From Herpomyces periplanetae (Eukaryota > Ascomycota > Laboulbeniomycetes > Herpomycetales > Herpomycetaceae), in the NCBI GenBank assembly GCA_009733715.1, contig WMKJ01000008.1:1-64000 (forward strand): 64,000 bases of DNA, read 5' to 3'. Shown one piece after another: positions 12,323 to 22,626 of the stretch. The stretch's first letter is position 1; every line of letters begins with the position of its first letter. Below the pieces are notes generated by a model, which made no database searches, was not told where the DNA came from, and worked only from the letters and a program-made list of their open reading frames with translations. The position numbers and the translations under genes are program-made.

Positions 12323-13279
12323 ATGGTAAAGTGAAGTTAATGTAATTACCTTGGCTCTTTTCATTAAGGAGAAGGGAAACGTGAAACAAACGAGAGAGTT
12401 CAGGTGCAAAGATTTACATGAAGCTAATACAAGTATGAGGCGAATTCGTGTGCACGTGAAAAGTAGAAAACCGTATTTAATTCGGCTCACCGTTTGAGCA
12501 ATGTCTTGCGAAGCGATCTAGAAGCGTACGCTCGGGATACTAACCCGTCGCCAGCACTTCAGGGTATGCGAACTGCATGTGTGGTGTGTAATAGTGTATT
12601 TAATTCGCTGGAAATATGAGTGGTTGACATAAGGATGTCACAAACACAAGTAGGACAGATTTACGCTACCCTAACATCTTTTGGTCGAGTGATCGAGGAG
12701 TATAATAACCTTGCAAAGCAAGAAATTGTGGCCGAGAAGCGGGAAAAAGCGTTTACGGGCGTTAAAGAATTTCGTACTGAACTTTCCCAATTTCGCGATC
12801 AATTTGAACGTTTACGTATGGAATACGAACAACGTAATAATGCTGTCGAACGAAATGAATTAATGTCCCGTCGACACCACATCAATGCTACAATTACGAA
12901 CCAAGTTAGCGTGAATTCTGCTTCCGCAAGTGGCGTACAGCAACAGAAGCAGCAAATATCGAGTCATGTAGGTCCAATGAATCCTATTTATACGAATGAA
13001 CAATTTATGCAACGAGAAGATTCATTTATCGCCACGTCAACCGCCCAATTGGATGAGTATCTAGAGCGAGGTCGCCTAGTCTTGGCCGATTTAGCCCAGC
13101 AAAGAGATATCATGAAAGGTACCCAACGTAGACTCCTCAACGTTGCTCACACCCTTGGTGTAAGTGGTGATACAATACGTACAATTGAACGGCGAATCAG
13201 ACAAGATGCTTGGATATTTTGGTTAGGTGTCTTAGCCTTTTTTACTTTCGCATGGGCTGTTCTACATTACCTCCATTAA
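12323..13279 (+). CDS. BOS1: Bos1-like Qb-SNARE (membrin)
   Basis: ER-to-Golgi SNARE that sits in the membrane and pairs with Sed5, Bet1 and Sec22. Exon 12467-12563 encodes the family N-terminus (VFNSAHRLSNVLRSDLEAYA), and exon 12651-13279 encodes the rest; the join is in phase (G|TA) and reads LQVGQIYATL. The SNARE motif is visible (LADLAQQRDIMKGTQRRLL), and a C-terminal membrane anchor (FWLGVLAFFTFAWAVLHYL) makes it tail-anchored. An in-frame ATG at 12635 would give a 214-aa protein lacking the conserved N-terminus; I think it lies in the intron. No ATG is in frame within exon 12467-12563, so the initiator must come from an upstream exon. ATG|gtaaag at 12323-12325 fits in phase and gives 242 aa, close to yeast Bos1. 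That first exon is the uncertain part. Confidence 0.85.
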
Positions 13280-13512
13280 ATTATACTTCATGTCTTCCAA
13301 ACTATGTATCTCTTTTTACCCCCACAATTTTGAAATCTCTAATACAATTCACACTCCCATTATCCTTTTCCTCCTATATGTGTCTATCTTTCTGGTCAGC
13401 CTCCTACGCCATTTGACATCCTTACGCTTGTTTTTTTCCAAATTTCCACCCACTCTAACACTTTGCTTCCCACAGCGCCTCAGGGCATGCTGCCCTAACC
13501 CTAACATGCCAC

Positions 13513-13551
13513 CACGTGACTTGTATTATCTTCCTTCGCCCTAATCACGTG
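13513..13551. promoter_or_regulatory. Paired CACGTG sites upstream of bL36m gene
   Basis: CACGTG at 13513-13518 and 13546-13551, 107-145 nt before the bL36m ATG. These are consensus sites for bHLH factors of the Cbf1 class. Similar pairs precede the mitochondrial carrier gene and RMND1. A GC-alternating run (CGCGCGCGCG) lies just downstream at about 13587. Confidence 0.45.
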
Positions 13552-13657
13552 TGTACAAAATCTAATTCTTTCTTCGGCCCATCCACGCGCGCGCGCGTGC
13601 GCATTATCAAGAAATTAGATTGTTTTATGAGATTATACCAAATATCTGCTCCATAGA

Positions 13658-14177
13658 ATGTTGTATCAAATGATTTTGAGTTCAAAATTTAGCAAGGTGC
13701 CTAATTGGGCACGGCAAGGCATTCTTACTTTACGCGGAATGTGGTCGAAGGAAAGATTGGTGTGTTTGAGTGGTAAACGAACATTAAGTATAAACGTAGG
13801 GGCAAGTTTGAGAGAAGTTTTCAAGGAGAAGTTGAAGCGACAAAGTTTAGTGAGACTCCAAAAGTTTGATCAGTTTAACGGTGTTGTATGGCGAGGAATG
13901 AAGGTAGGTGTACGATGTATATTATACGGAGAAGAGATGTTTTAACATTGACTTAGGTACGAACGTCCGTGAAGAAACTATGCGACGGATGCAAAGTAAG
14001 TTAAAATATGGGTGAACCCGAAAGTTTTACATCATATGTAGTGTACACCTATGCTCATACACGGAGGATTACCAGAGTGTCAGACGCAAGAAGAAGTATG
14101 TGTACATTATTTGCAGTAAAAATCCCAAGCATAAACAAAGGTATGAAGTACAATTTACCCGCCTAAATCATGCGTAG
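13658..14177 (+). CDS. RTC6: Mitochondrial large-subunit ribosomal protein bL36m
   Basis: Recognised only after splicing. Exon 1 (13658-13903) encodes an 82-residue basic N-terminal extension ending in Met-Lys. Exon 2 (13957-13995, 13 codons) reads VRTSVKKLCDGCK. Exon 3 (14076-14177) begins SVRRKKYVYIICSKNPKHKQ and ends TRLNHA. All junctions are phase 0 (donors GTAGGT and GTAAGT). The joined C-terminal 46 residues match the bacterial L36 core (MKVRxSVKKLCxxCK), with a complete zinc-binding set Cys-x2-Cys-x12-Cys-x5-His. The 128-aa total and the basic, Arg-rich extension indicate a mitochondrial precursor; yeast Rtc6 is the homologue. The small first frame alone would look like a meaningless ORF. 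The 5' end has paired CACGTG sites. Confidence 0.93.
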
Positions 14178-14551
14178 ATGTGGTTTCCGCTACTGTTACG
14201 CTTAGTTGATGTACAGTGCTAACAGTGTGTTACCTGTGAAATTTATACGTTATATTTACAGACAAGGGTAATACCCTTTTACTACACACATCCCCGAACT
14301 CAATGGTTGAGTAAGCTTTTTACGAACGCGAAAGTACAAGTATGATTTTTATGACTTAAACATTAGTGAAAACAGTGGGAAATATGTTTAGTTAATTAAC
14401 TTGTGTGAGTAGAGTAGGATGCTCTAGTGCAGTTAGCCAGTTTAAAATGATAAAGTTTTATATTAACTCGGTTGCAGCAACTTGTACACCCGTTGTATCC
14501 TTTTGGAAAGGGTAGTTAGTGCGAATTCTCTTCAAAATATAATTTTGCACA
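14178..14551. other. Intergenic spacer bL36m to XRCC2-like
   Basis: About 370 nt of mixed AT-rich sequence with no open frame of note. It must hold the bL36m 3' end and the promoter of the next gene; I see no clear TATA box or E-box. Confidence 0.5.
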
Positions 14552-16103
14552 ATGGCCGAGAGTTATGCTCAACGATTGTTGGACGAGGTTGGGGACGTCA
14601 CACTTTTTGATGTACGTTCGTTCGATAGTACGACTTCAGGCATTTCCGAACTTCAGTTTACGAACCAATATTTGATAGATAATTAGACAAGTGTCCAAAC
14701 TTATACAGAAAACTAACCAACCAGTCGAGGATAAATCATTCGCCCAAGTTAATCACGAGCAGCGATACACCGAAGAAGACTTTTTGCAACTTATCAACTT
14801 ACGAAATTGGGGTGCGCGCTGGCATTCAGTGTGCGCATCTAACCCATTTTCTCAGATATCCGGACATTGCAACTTTCAATTTCATTCTAGGGCGACTACT
14901 CTGCCCATTATTCAAATGCCCAGTTTGGGTGTTGATTCAATCAAACAGGATGTAATTTACCTGCTAATTAGTCAAATTATCCTTCCGTCTGACGTTTCTT
15001 TTGACAGGCCCGCTGGTTTTTCGTTAGATATAGGCGGATTTAACTTCTGTGCAGTTTTAGTAGATTCAGACAGAACCTTTTGTCCAATTCGCTTGCAGTC
15101 AGTAGCACTAAATTTGATGAAGAATCGATCCCGCGCGATAGCTACTTGTCGTACATATCGAACAAAATCGGAAAACATTTTGGAATACGATTCAACAGTG
15201 CACAAGGATAATGTTAATATAAATTCTCAAACTAAGCGTACACAAAGTGCAAACTTTAATGAAAGCCAGCTCCAGTCAATCAACTCAATACTTGAAAATA
15301 TTGTGTATGATTGTATGAAGCATGTATACATTTTTTCTCCAAGAGATTTGAAGAGCACATTGGACTGTTTTAAAAATATTCCCAACTTTTTATCAAACTT
15401 AAACAACCATAATTCAGCTAACCGTAAATTTTGGGGCATTATATGGACAAGTGGCGACACTCTGGCATGGGGAAACGATGTGAAAAGTGGTGAAAGCGAT
15501 AATGATGATGGTAATGAAAGCGATAATTTTCCATGCAATTATCAACTCTACCCACATAAAATAGATTCAATGTGAGTACGAAGCGTTAGGAAGCATGAAA
15601 TTTGTATCCTCAACCAAAAAATATCAACTCATTGAGATTATCTTACACTTAGGCTAACACCCCAGCAAATCAGTAACAACGAAACCAACAATGAATCGCC
15701 AAATCATAAAACCCCGATATCATCCAAAGAATTCTCCGAACTATCTGTCGAAATAGCTTCCGTCATTCGCCAATTAACATCCGATTATTTATGCGCCGCT
15801 GTTATCACGAACACGGTTTACTTGCAACCCAATATTTTCATTTCTGAATCGCGAATTTTGGAGGCATCGCATGAATGGATGATCCGTTCCCGACTACCTC
15901 TCGGCCTTCGCTCCATCATCACCACGTGCCTCCTCCTACTGCCGGCCGAGTCACATGATGAAAATTTCACGTGTTCTGTTCTAGATGTGCGTAGGAAGTT
16001 AATAGCGGTTCCTTTAGCACATTGTCCACTATCATTGAAGTTTGCAGAACTTGATATTTATCGGCAAGGAAAATTTGGCTTTCAGCTTTTTTTACCGTTC
16101 TAA
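14552..16103 (+). CDS. RAD51-paralogue-like protein, XRCC2/Rlp1 type, degenerate Walker A
   Basis: Exons 14552-14611, 14709-15571 and 15653-16103 encode 457 aa (donors GTACGT and GTGAGT; phases 0 and 2). The colinear pattern resembles XRCC2: a short N-terminus (AQRLLDEVGDVTLFD), a region at the Walker A place (QMPSLGVDSIKQDVIYLLIS, without GKT), then IILP, FCAVLVDSDRTFCPIRL (like the VLFIDTDYHF strand of XRCC2), a VYIFSPRDL strand, WGIIWTSGDTLAW at the Walker B place and DYLCAAVITNTVYL near the end. XRCC2 is a RAD51 paralogue for homologous recombination and is known to tolerate loss of ATP binding. Identification is by pattern only, with no long identity; another RecA-fold protein is possible. 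Acidic low-complexity sequence lies near residues 260-275. Confidence 0.5.
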
Positions 16104-16205
16104 TTTTCACTTTACACCTTTAGTATAATTTATTCTTGTCCATTATCTTTACCCGTACTTCTCCCGTAACACACTTCATCCCCAAGAAACACTTTTCTTC
16201 AATTG

Positions 16206-16222
16206 CACGTGACTATCACGTG
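16206..16222. promoter_or_regulatory. Tandem CACGTG pair one helical turn apart
   Basis: CACGTG at 16206-16211 and 16217-16222, 11 bp centre to centre, so both would face the same side of the helix. It lies between the XRCC2-like stop and the carrier ATG (16494) and is the closest E-box pair in the window. Confidence 0.5.
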
Positions 16223-16493
16223 TTACACTGTGGGTTAAGTCTTGGAAGTTGGGCACATTGAGTTTGATTTTTGGAAATAGTTTTGGGATACGCGAAGATT
16301 TTGGGAAATATTTATCGAATTGATATATATTGATGTTTTGATTTTGTGAAATTCATCTCATATTTAGTGGTTAGTATATTTTTATTAATTGTATGGAAAT
16401 TTATCGATTGTGGTATGCGGATTGTACAATATTTCCATGCTTGTTAACTCGAGTTGCTAAAGTGGTAGTTGAAAATCTTTAGCGCGTAAGGAT

Positions 16494-17923
16494 ATGGAAG
16501 ATAAAAGAGAGAGTGGATGGGTGCGGTCATCCAAAGATTTCGTATCGGGCGCGGCAGGTGGGGTAGCCCAAGTTTTAATTGGTAAGTTACCTTGGTTAAC
16601 CATAATTACTGTTTAATCTGTGCTAACCTACGCCACATTTACTAAATTTACTCCTACATTTTATCTTCAGGTCAACCATTCGGTATGTAAGTGGCGGCTG
16701 ATCCGTTTTCGCGTAAAGCGCTAAATAAACGGCAGAGTGGTGAATTAATAATTAACGCGTGAATAATCTGAGCTGTGTAGATATCGTTAAAGTACGACTA
16801 CAAACATCGGCGCTCTATAGTGGATCCTTTGACTGTGCTTCTAGTATCTGGAAATCAGAGGGGTTTTTAGCGTTTTACAAGGGTTCATTACTACCGTTAT
16901 TGGGTATCGGAGCTTGTGTAAGTCTAGAAATCCGCGTCAAGGAATACCCATTATAACTTTACTCACGTGCGCGTAAATTTTGTAACCTTACTATTTCCTG
17001 GCGAGTTGCTCTGTCAATGTCATTGCTATTCGAAATTTCTAGCTATCGCTTTCAATTCGCCACCCAATGCTACATTTGTTTGCTTGATTAGTTAGTCTAG
17101 TTTCACGCGAGCCTATAGGGCGAATATGGCCTGGTTTGCAGTTCTTCATGCGCGCGCGCTCATTTCGCTTGAAGAATGTCTGGTTAACGATTCCGTCATA
17201 TACTAATGTATTGATATCATTTTTTTTCTATAGGTATCTGTTCAATTCGGTGCGTTTAACTTGGCCCAGAGATACATCCAAACGATTAACAAGTCTAAAC
17301 GCCTGTCTTCAAACCAATCAACTGAGTTGACGTATCCTCAAATTTACGCTGCTGGAGCTTTCGCTGGAATTGCAAATACACCTTTATCGTGTCCTATTGA
17401 ACATATTCGAATCCGTTTACAAGCAAAAGTCGCTAAATCAGATGCCCAATCCACGAAACCTCCTTACTTCAAAAGCCCATTCCAGTGTATATCTTGGTTA
17501 TACCGGCAAGGGAATGGCATTTCTGCATTATATCGGGGTGTCTCTGTTACCCTTCTTCGCGAAGCTCAAGCATATGGTGTTTGGTTTTTAACGTATGAAT
17601 TCCTAATGCGTACTGATTCACGAGTAAGACACCGAACTCGTGAGAATATTCCAGCCCCTGTAGTGGCCATGTACGGTGGTATTTCGGGTGCAATGCTTTG
17701 GCTCTCAAGTTATCCCTTCGATTTAGTAAAGAGTAAAATGCAAACTGATGGCTTCGGAAGTGATAAGCTTTACGCCAATATGCGAGATTGCTTCCGCAAA
17801 GTATGGAAAAGTGATGGTGTGGCTGGCTTTTGGAAAGGAATCGCACCTACGTTGGTCCGAGCCTTTCCCGTTAGTGCTGGGACTTTTACGGTTGTAGAAC
17901 TTGTTTCGCGCTTATTATCGTGA
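16494..17923 (+). CDS. Mitochondrial carrier, YMC1/YMC2-like (SLC25 family)
   Basis: Four exons: 16494-16581, 16671-16682 (12 nt), 16781-16917 and 17234-17923, giving 308 aa, the standard carrier length. The three repeats each show the carrier signature: PFDIVKVRLQ, PIEHIRIRLQ and PFDLVKSKMQ, with glycine-rich linker motifs. It should span the inner mitochondrial membrane six times and exchange small metabolites. PIEHxRIRLQ and the WFLTYEFL stretch resemble the Ymc1/Ymc2 group, tied to glycine/glutamate and one-carbon metabolism; a carnitine or ornithine carrier cannot be excluded. The 12-nt exon supplies only Gly(end)-Gln-Pro-Phe-Asp(start), the heart of signature 1, so skipping it would break the protein. 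The third intron is 316 nt. The paired CACGTG lies upstream. Confidence 0.92.
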
Positions 17924-18047
17924 TCCATGTAAATTTGCAGCGCTTTTACTTACTATGAGCTAATTCGTTTATACACTTACCCACCTATTTGCTTGAATTT
18001 TGTTCATTTTTTTTCGATGCTTTCATTCACTATGCTAACAGCGTAGT

Positions 18048-19562
18048 ATGGGGCGCAAAAAATCAAACAAACACACTGATGCGAGCATTTCCAAATGGAA
18101 CCACTCGCCAGTGTTCCGCGACGGACAGCCTAACACGCGCCAGGTTACCAAACGGATAACAGCTTCGCTGGCGAATTTCTTGCGTGATAGTAGTAACGTT
18201 ACGGGCGTATGGGTAACCCATACATTGAACATGGAACGCCAAAGTCAACGGGAAACACTAGATTTGTTAGAACATGTTAGTTGATTCACACCGATTTGGG
18301 CAGAATGATTTTGTGTGTGCGCAGGTCGAGTTTATTAGCTCTTTATGGGAGGAGATCCGTATTCACTGACTGGTGTACAGTTTGCCGAAATGTTTTACGG
18401 GAGGTATGATAACAAAATTTCGAGTGAAGCTGACACTATATGCATTAATTCATACAATGCAAGTGGGCATCCGGATTCGATGAAACCACCGCCTCCTGAC
18501 ACAGTTCCACAAGAACCAGACGTTTCTCGAACGCAGTGGTTGTCCTCAGATGTTGAAATAGAACACGACATCTATAATTTCTCAACTGTTCCAAAGGGGC
18601 AGCTTGGGTACACAAGAGAAACTTCCAAGAATGGGTTGTCTTTGGATTTGGAAACCCGCATTCATTTAGAGTTGGAAGAGCTGAAATCTGCAAAAGCTGG
18701 ATTAAGCCATGCAGTAGTGTGTCCACTGAAACTGAGAATTGTGGAACAGCTATCCGCACCATGTGTGTACTTCATCGCGATTACAAAACTTAGTCAAATC
18801 AGCCAATGCACCACCGAATCAACGTGTGCTATTTCAACAACGGCATCTGGTGGCGATAATTATACTGCTACGTGTGCACACAGATGTGGGGAATCGGAAG
18901 CGGCAACTTTCGATGTTGCTGATTTCATTCATCGGATTTGTCTTCACATGGCCGCGCATGATGTCAAAACCAATACTGTTGGCGCAAATTCCCTGAAACT
19001 ACGAAACTGGAGCATGGGAAGTCGTTTGGAAACTCGGTATACACAACGTCTTATTCCAGTATCAGTGATGGCCTGCTCTACGTATACGTGCATTGAACGA
19101 GTAGCGCGACGCCTTTTACAACATCATTTTGACGTGGTAAACGATAAATGCACCGTTGACCAAACAAATGGTCCGAAACTAACCGGTCAAGCTTGTAAGG
19201 GTAATACATGCAACGGCAATACGGAGGAGAGCGGCACCACTCAACGGGGGACTTTTGCAATTCGATTGCACATGCGATATCATACACCTACATCAAAAAA
19301 GCTCGACAGGCTTGTCCGGCATAATGGCGAGCTACATGATGCTACGACGTCGACTGAAAGCTGCAAGATGAAACCAGCATTTCAAGTGGAACGGAATGAA
19401 CTTCTTCGACGCATTGCATCAATTATTAGTCCTCCCTATAAAGTTGACTTGACTGGTTACGACAAGTTAATTGTGGTTGAGATACACAAAAAAGTCGCTA
19501 CACTATCAGTTTTAGGTGCTGATTACGATAGATTAAAACGCTACAACATTGCGGAATTGTAA
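18048..19562 (+). CDS. TAN1: THUMP-domain tRNA acetylation adaptor (Tan1/THUMPD1)
   Basis: Exons 18048-18275 and 18381-19562 encode 469 aa. The first exon gives the family N-terminus (MGRKK, then GVWVTHTLNMERQSQRETLD), and the second resumes at FAEMFYGRYDNK. The THUMP region follows, and the hallmark C-terminus is present: KVDLTGYDKLIVVEIHKK, then LSVLGADYDRLKRYNI. Tan1 binds tRNA-Ser and tRNA-Leu and helps the acetyltransferase Kre33/NAT10 make ac4C at position 12. The protein is longer than yeast Tan1 (289 aa) because of Ser/Thr/Cys-rich inserts (about residues 110-230 and 320-360). The donor is GTTAGT, and CACTGAC near the 3' end fits a branch site. An alternative acceptor (CGCAG at about 18324) runs into a stop and is rejected. 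Confidence 0.85.
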
Positions 19563-20809
19563 TCCACTCTGAGAAATGTGAAGTTAACGTAAATACGGTG
19601 GTGATTAACATTGTAGCAACAGTACGATAACGAACTGTTAAGAGGTTGAGCATTCTAAAAAACTGGGTATTTAGGATAATTGAGCAAATCATACGAGACT
19701 GACTCGCCAGATGTGGTCGTACTGACGTTCAATTAACGTGGTTTCGACGGTCTGGCCTTGTGTGCATGAAGAATGTTTAAAGAATGTGAAAGATAGTCTA
19801 GATCAGCCTATCGAATAATCAAGGCAATATGATCCGAATTAGTGCATATACATCGTAATTAGACATGAGTACTATAAGGACCACGGTGAGAGTAATGAGA
19901 GGCACATTCTGGTGTGAGCAAAATATGAAGCATTGTGCAAAGGTCAACTGGTTGGATGTGACCAGAAACAAACTAGAATTATGAATGAAGTGATGAGTCC
20001 GTATGGTTTAGAGTACACGGGTGAAGCAATGAGATTAGATGTTTTGGCGTTCCATATCAAGATTATACGGGATAGTAACTGGTGGGTTGTCGAATTGACG
20101 TGCCGGCGAGGGCGGACAAGATACCGTTTGAACTAGGCGGGAGGACGAAGGTCGATCAGTCGGCTCTGGAGTACGGGGAGTAACGATCAGTCGATAAGCC
20201 AGACTGATGAAGCTAGCAAGGAATAAAGAAACTTAAATTAAAAAGATTTGGGTGGGTAGGTAAGGGACACGAGACGTCGATATAATACCATTAATGGATT
20301 TGTGTAAGATACATCTGAACTAAAGGTGATATATACGTGGGCAAAATGGGGCAACAAATGATGCGAAACACGCAAGTGACGAACGGCCAAAGAAACATTT
20401 ATCGTAATGATACAGGTACGGTAATAGGGAATTTTAAACGACTTAACAACACTGATCTATCTAGGCTGCAGTCAAACGTACCGAGCTCGCGCAAAGGAGA
20501 ATTTATGTATTCTTAATAGGCGAAGTAGCTGAAAGACGGACGGGCCAGAAAAGCTGGAGTAACGATTGAAGCAAGGGTAAGAAGAAGAAAAAGACAGCCC
20601 GCCCGTCTGCTGAAGTGAGAGTTATATATGCATAAGGAGAGTACCGGTTAACGGATCAACATCATGCCGACCATATCGGTTGACAACAGAAGCTTAAAGG
20701 ACGAAGGGATGACGAAACGTATGTGTGCGTGTGTGCAGTAACGGCATGAAACCTCACAAGGCCAATGATAATAACGAAGCTTTTGTATACGCACGGTAAG
20801 TCATGTAAA
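19563..20809. other. Convergent intergenic region, purine-rich
   Basis: About 1.25 kb between the 3' ends of TAN1 (plus) and the second subtilase (minus). The plus strand is G+A-rich. Short frames (e.g. 19933-20136) start at non-ATG codons and have no recognisable motif. No RNA gene seen. Confidence 0.55.
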
Positions 20810-22626
20810 TCAGTATCGCAATGATTGACCAGCAGACGGTGCGATCTCAAAGGCCACGCGTTCACCAAGGAAGGGATCATATGCCTCAACATGACGGTTT
20901 CCAGTGTCTGAGTTCATTGAGAAGACTGGTGCAACATATGGCTTGAAATTCTTGCTATCCAAATTAACCATATTAGCTCTATTTGGATCGAATTGGCCAG
21001 CGTTCACACCCATAAACATATTTTGTTTGGGACGGGGCAAGGCAAAGTCCTCAGCATTCGAAGGAGAGTCGTGGGTTACAAAAATATCGTATCCATCTGA
21101 GTGTGAAGCAGAATCATTCTCCGAATCAAAGGCGGACACGGGAGAATTGAAAGCCTGTATGGGCAAATCGTGCGGTGGGGGCAACTTATTAGCTTCATTA
21201 GGGCGAAGAGGAGCGGACGAAGGAGTTAGCCTGGAAGGTGGAACGATAGCCTTAATTTTTGGGAGTGAAGCAGCAGCACGTAGGGCTGTTTCAGACGCAG
21301 GACCTCGCGCAAAATTGTAAACTACGGGCACGGTTCCTTTTCCGTCTGTGTTTTTAGACTGTTGGGAAGTTTCTGCCAAAAACCGCTTCATCATAGCAGG
21401 GTTTTGGGCTAATTGGGGATACTTCGCCATGTAATAAGCCATTATTCCGGTGACATGGGGACAGGCCATACTTGTTCCATTTAATATATTGACCAATTTT
21501 GGGGCACCAATCCACGATGAAATAATATTTTCACCGGGAGCGTAAATGTCAATACACCTTCCCGTATTACTGAAGGCTGAAATGGTGTCGTTGAAGGCCA
21601 AGCTACCCACAGTTATTGCAGGACCCTCGGCACCTCCGGACGATGCGGGAGAATAATCGCATGAATTACCGCCCAAGTTACCTGCGGCCACGGAAACGTG
21701 GATTCCATTTGCAACAGCACCACGAATGGCTGAGTCAATAGCCATATTTTCTGGAAGAGGAAGTAAAAGGTTAGCTAGGGTGAAGCATAGAATACGAAAA
21801 ATGAAATGTACGTACTCTTGGATAATCCCCATGATAAACTCATAATACTACCGACGAAGTCGGGTTGGGTACGTCGCTGATTATGATTTTTAACAACCCA
21901 ATCAATGCCACGAATACTATCAATGGTATAGCCCGTACCGTTATCATTGAGAACCCGAACCCCAATGATATTAGCGCCAGACGCAACACCGAAGTAGGAG
22001 GCAGCAGCAGTGCCAGCTACGTGTGTTCCATGGCCATCACCATCAGTAAAAACATCGTTGTATGAGAAGCCAATGCGGGCACGGTCACGGAATGAAAAGT
22101 GCTTAGTATTCAATCCCGTATCGAGAATGTAAATGTCAACGTTTTTACCGGGAGGGTTATCATCATCGATGTAATAATTGAAGTTGAGAGATTGAGGGTC
22201 GCCTCGAACGGGATTAGGGTTAGAGATGCGCTCTAATCCCCATGGAGTATGGGAAACTATAGTGTGCGACATAACCTTGGTGGAAGGCTCAAGAACCGAA
22301 ATCTCTGGCATGGAAGATAATTGAGGCAGTAAAGAGGGCGATAGTCGGGCAACGAAGCCTGAAAAGGCGTCGTTGTTAAAAGTTCTTAGCACATCTGGAT
22401 GGTTTGGAGAGAGGGAGACGCGCTGCAGGACACTATCAACGGACGAAATGGAGCGCTTGACGAAGACGATATAATTTTCTGTATCTGCCTGAGCAGAAAT
22501 ATCAGGACGAGAGGACGTCAACTGTGATGGTGCAAAATGAGAAGGGGGAATGACGGATGCAGCAGAAACAAGAGATGTATATGATACGAAAGATGAAGCG
22601 AAAAGGGCCGTGAGAAAGCGACTCAT
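20810..22626 (-). CDS. Secreted/vacuolar subtilisin-like protease (S8, cerevisin type)
   Basis: Two exons, 22626-21816 and 21750-20810, joined across a 65-nt intron (GTACGT..CTTCCAG, GCTAAC branch), encode 583 aa. The start is the first ATG (22626), which gives a good signal peptide (MSRFLTALFASSFVSYTSLV). An I9 propeptide (ENYIVFVKRSI) is followed by the S8 domain with Asp169 in ILDTGLN, His199 in GDGHGTHVAG, the oxyanion Asn in AAGNLG and Ser in GTSMACPHVTG. VRVLNDNG and the DWVV helix match cerevisin/oryzin-type enzymes. A Pro/Ser-rich C-terminal tail of about 190 residues with no domain extends well beyond the usual family length. This is a different subtype from the one at 7460, so the two are not a recent duplication. 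Confidence 0.93.

Noticed and set aside
12635-13279. BOS1 starting at ATG 12635 (214 aa)
   Set aside because: It loses the conserved N-terminal helix, which is plainly encoded upstream at 12467-12563 with matching splice phase.
15923-15973. CACGTG pair at 15923 and 15968
   Set aside because: Both sites are inside the third exon of the XRCC2-like gene, where codon content can explain them; not counted in the promoter pattern.
18445-18762. Minus-strand 105-codon frame inside TAN1
   Set aside because: It is the reverse of a real, spliced THUMP-domain gene.
19933-20136. Plus-strand 67-codon frame downstream of TAN1
   Set aside because: Starts at a non-ATG codon, has no motif and lies in purine-rich convergent intergenic DNA.
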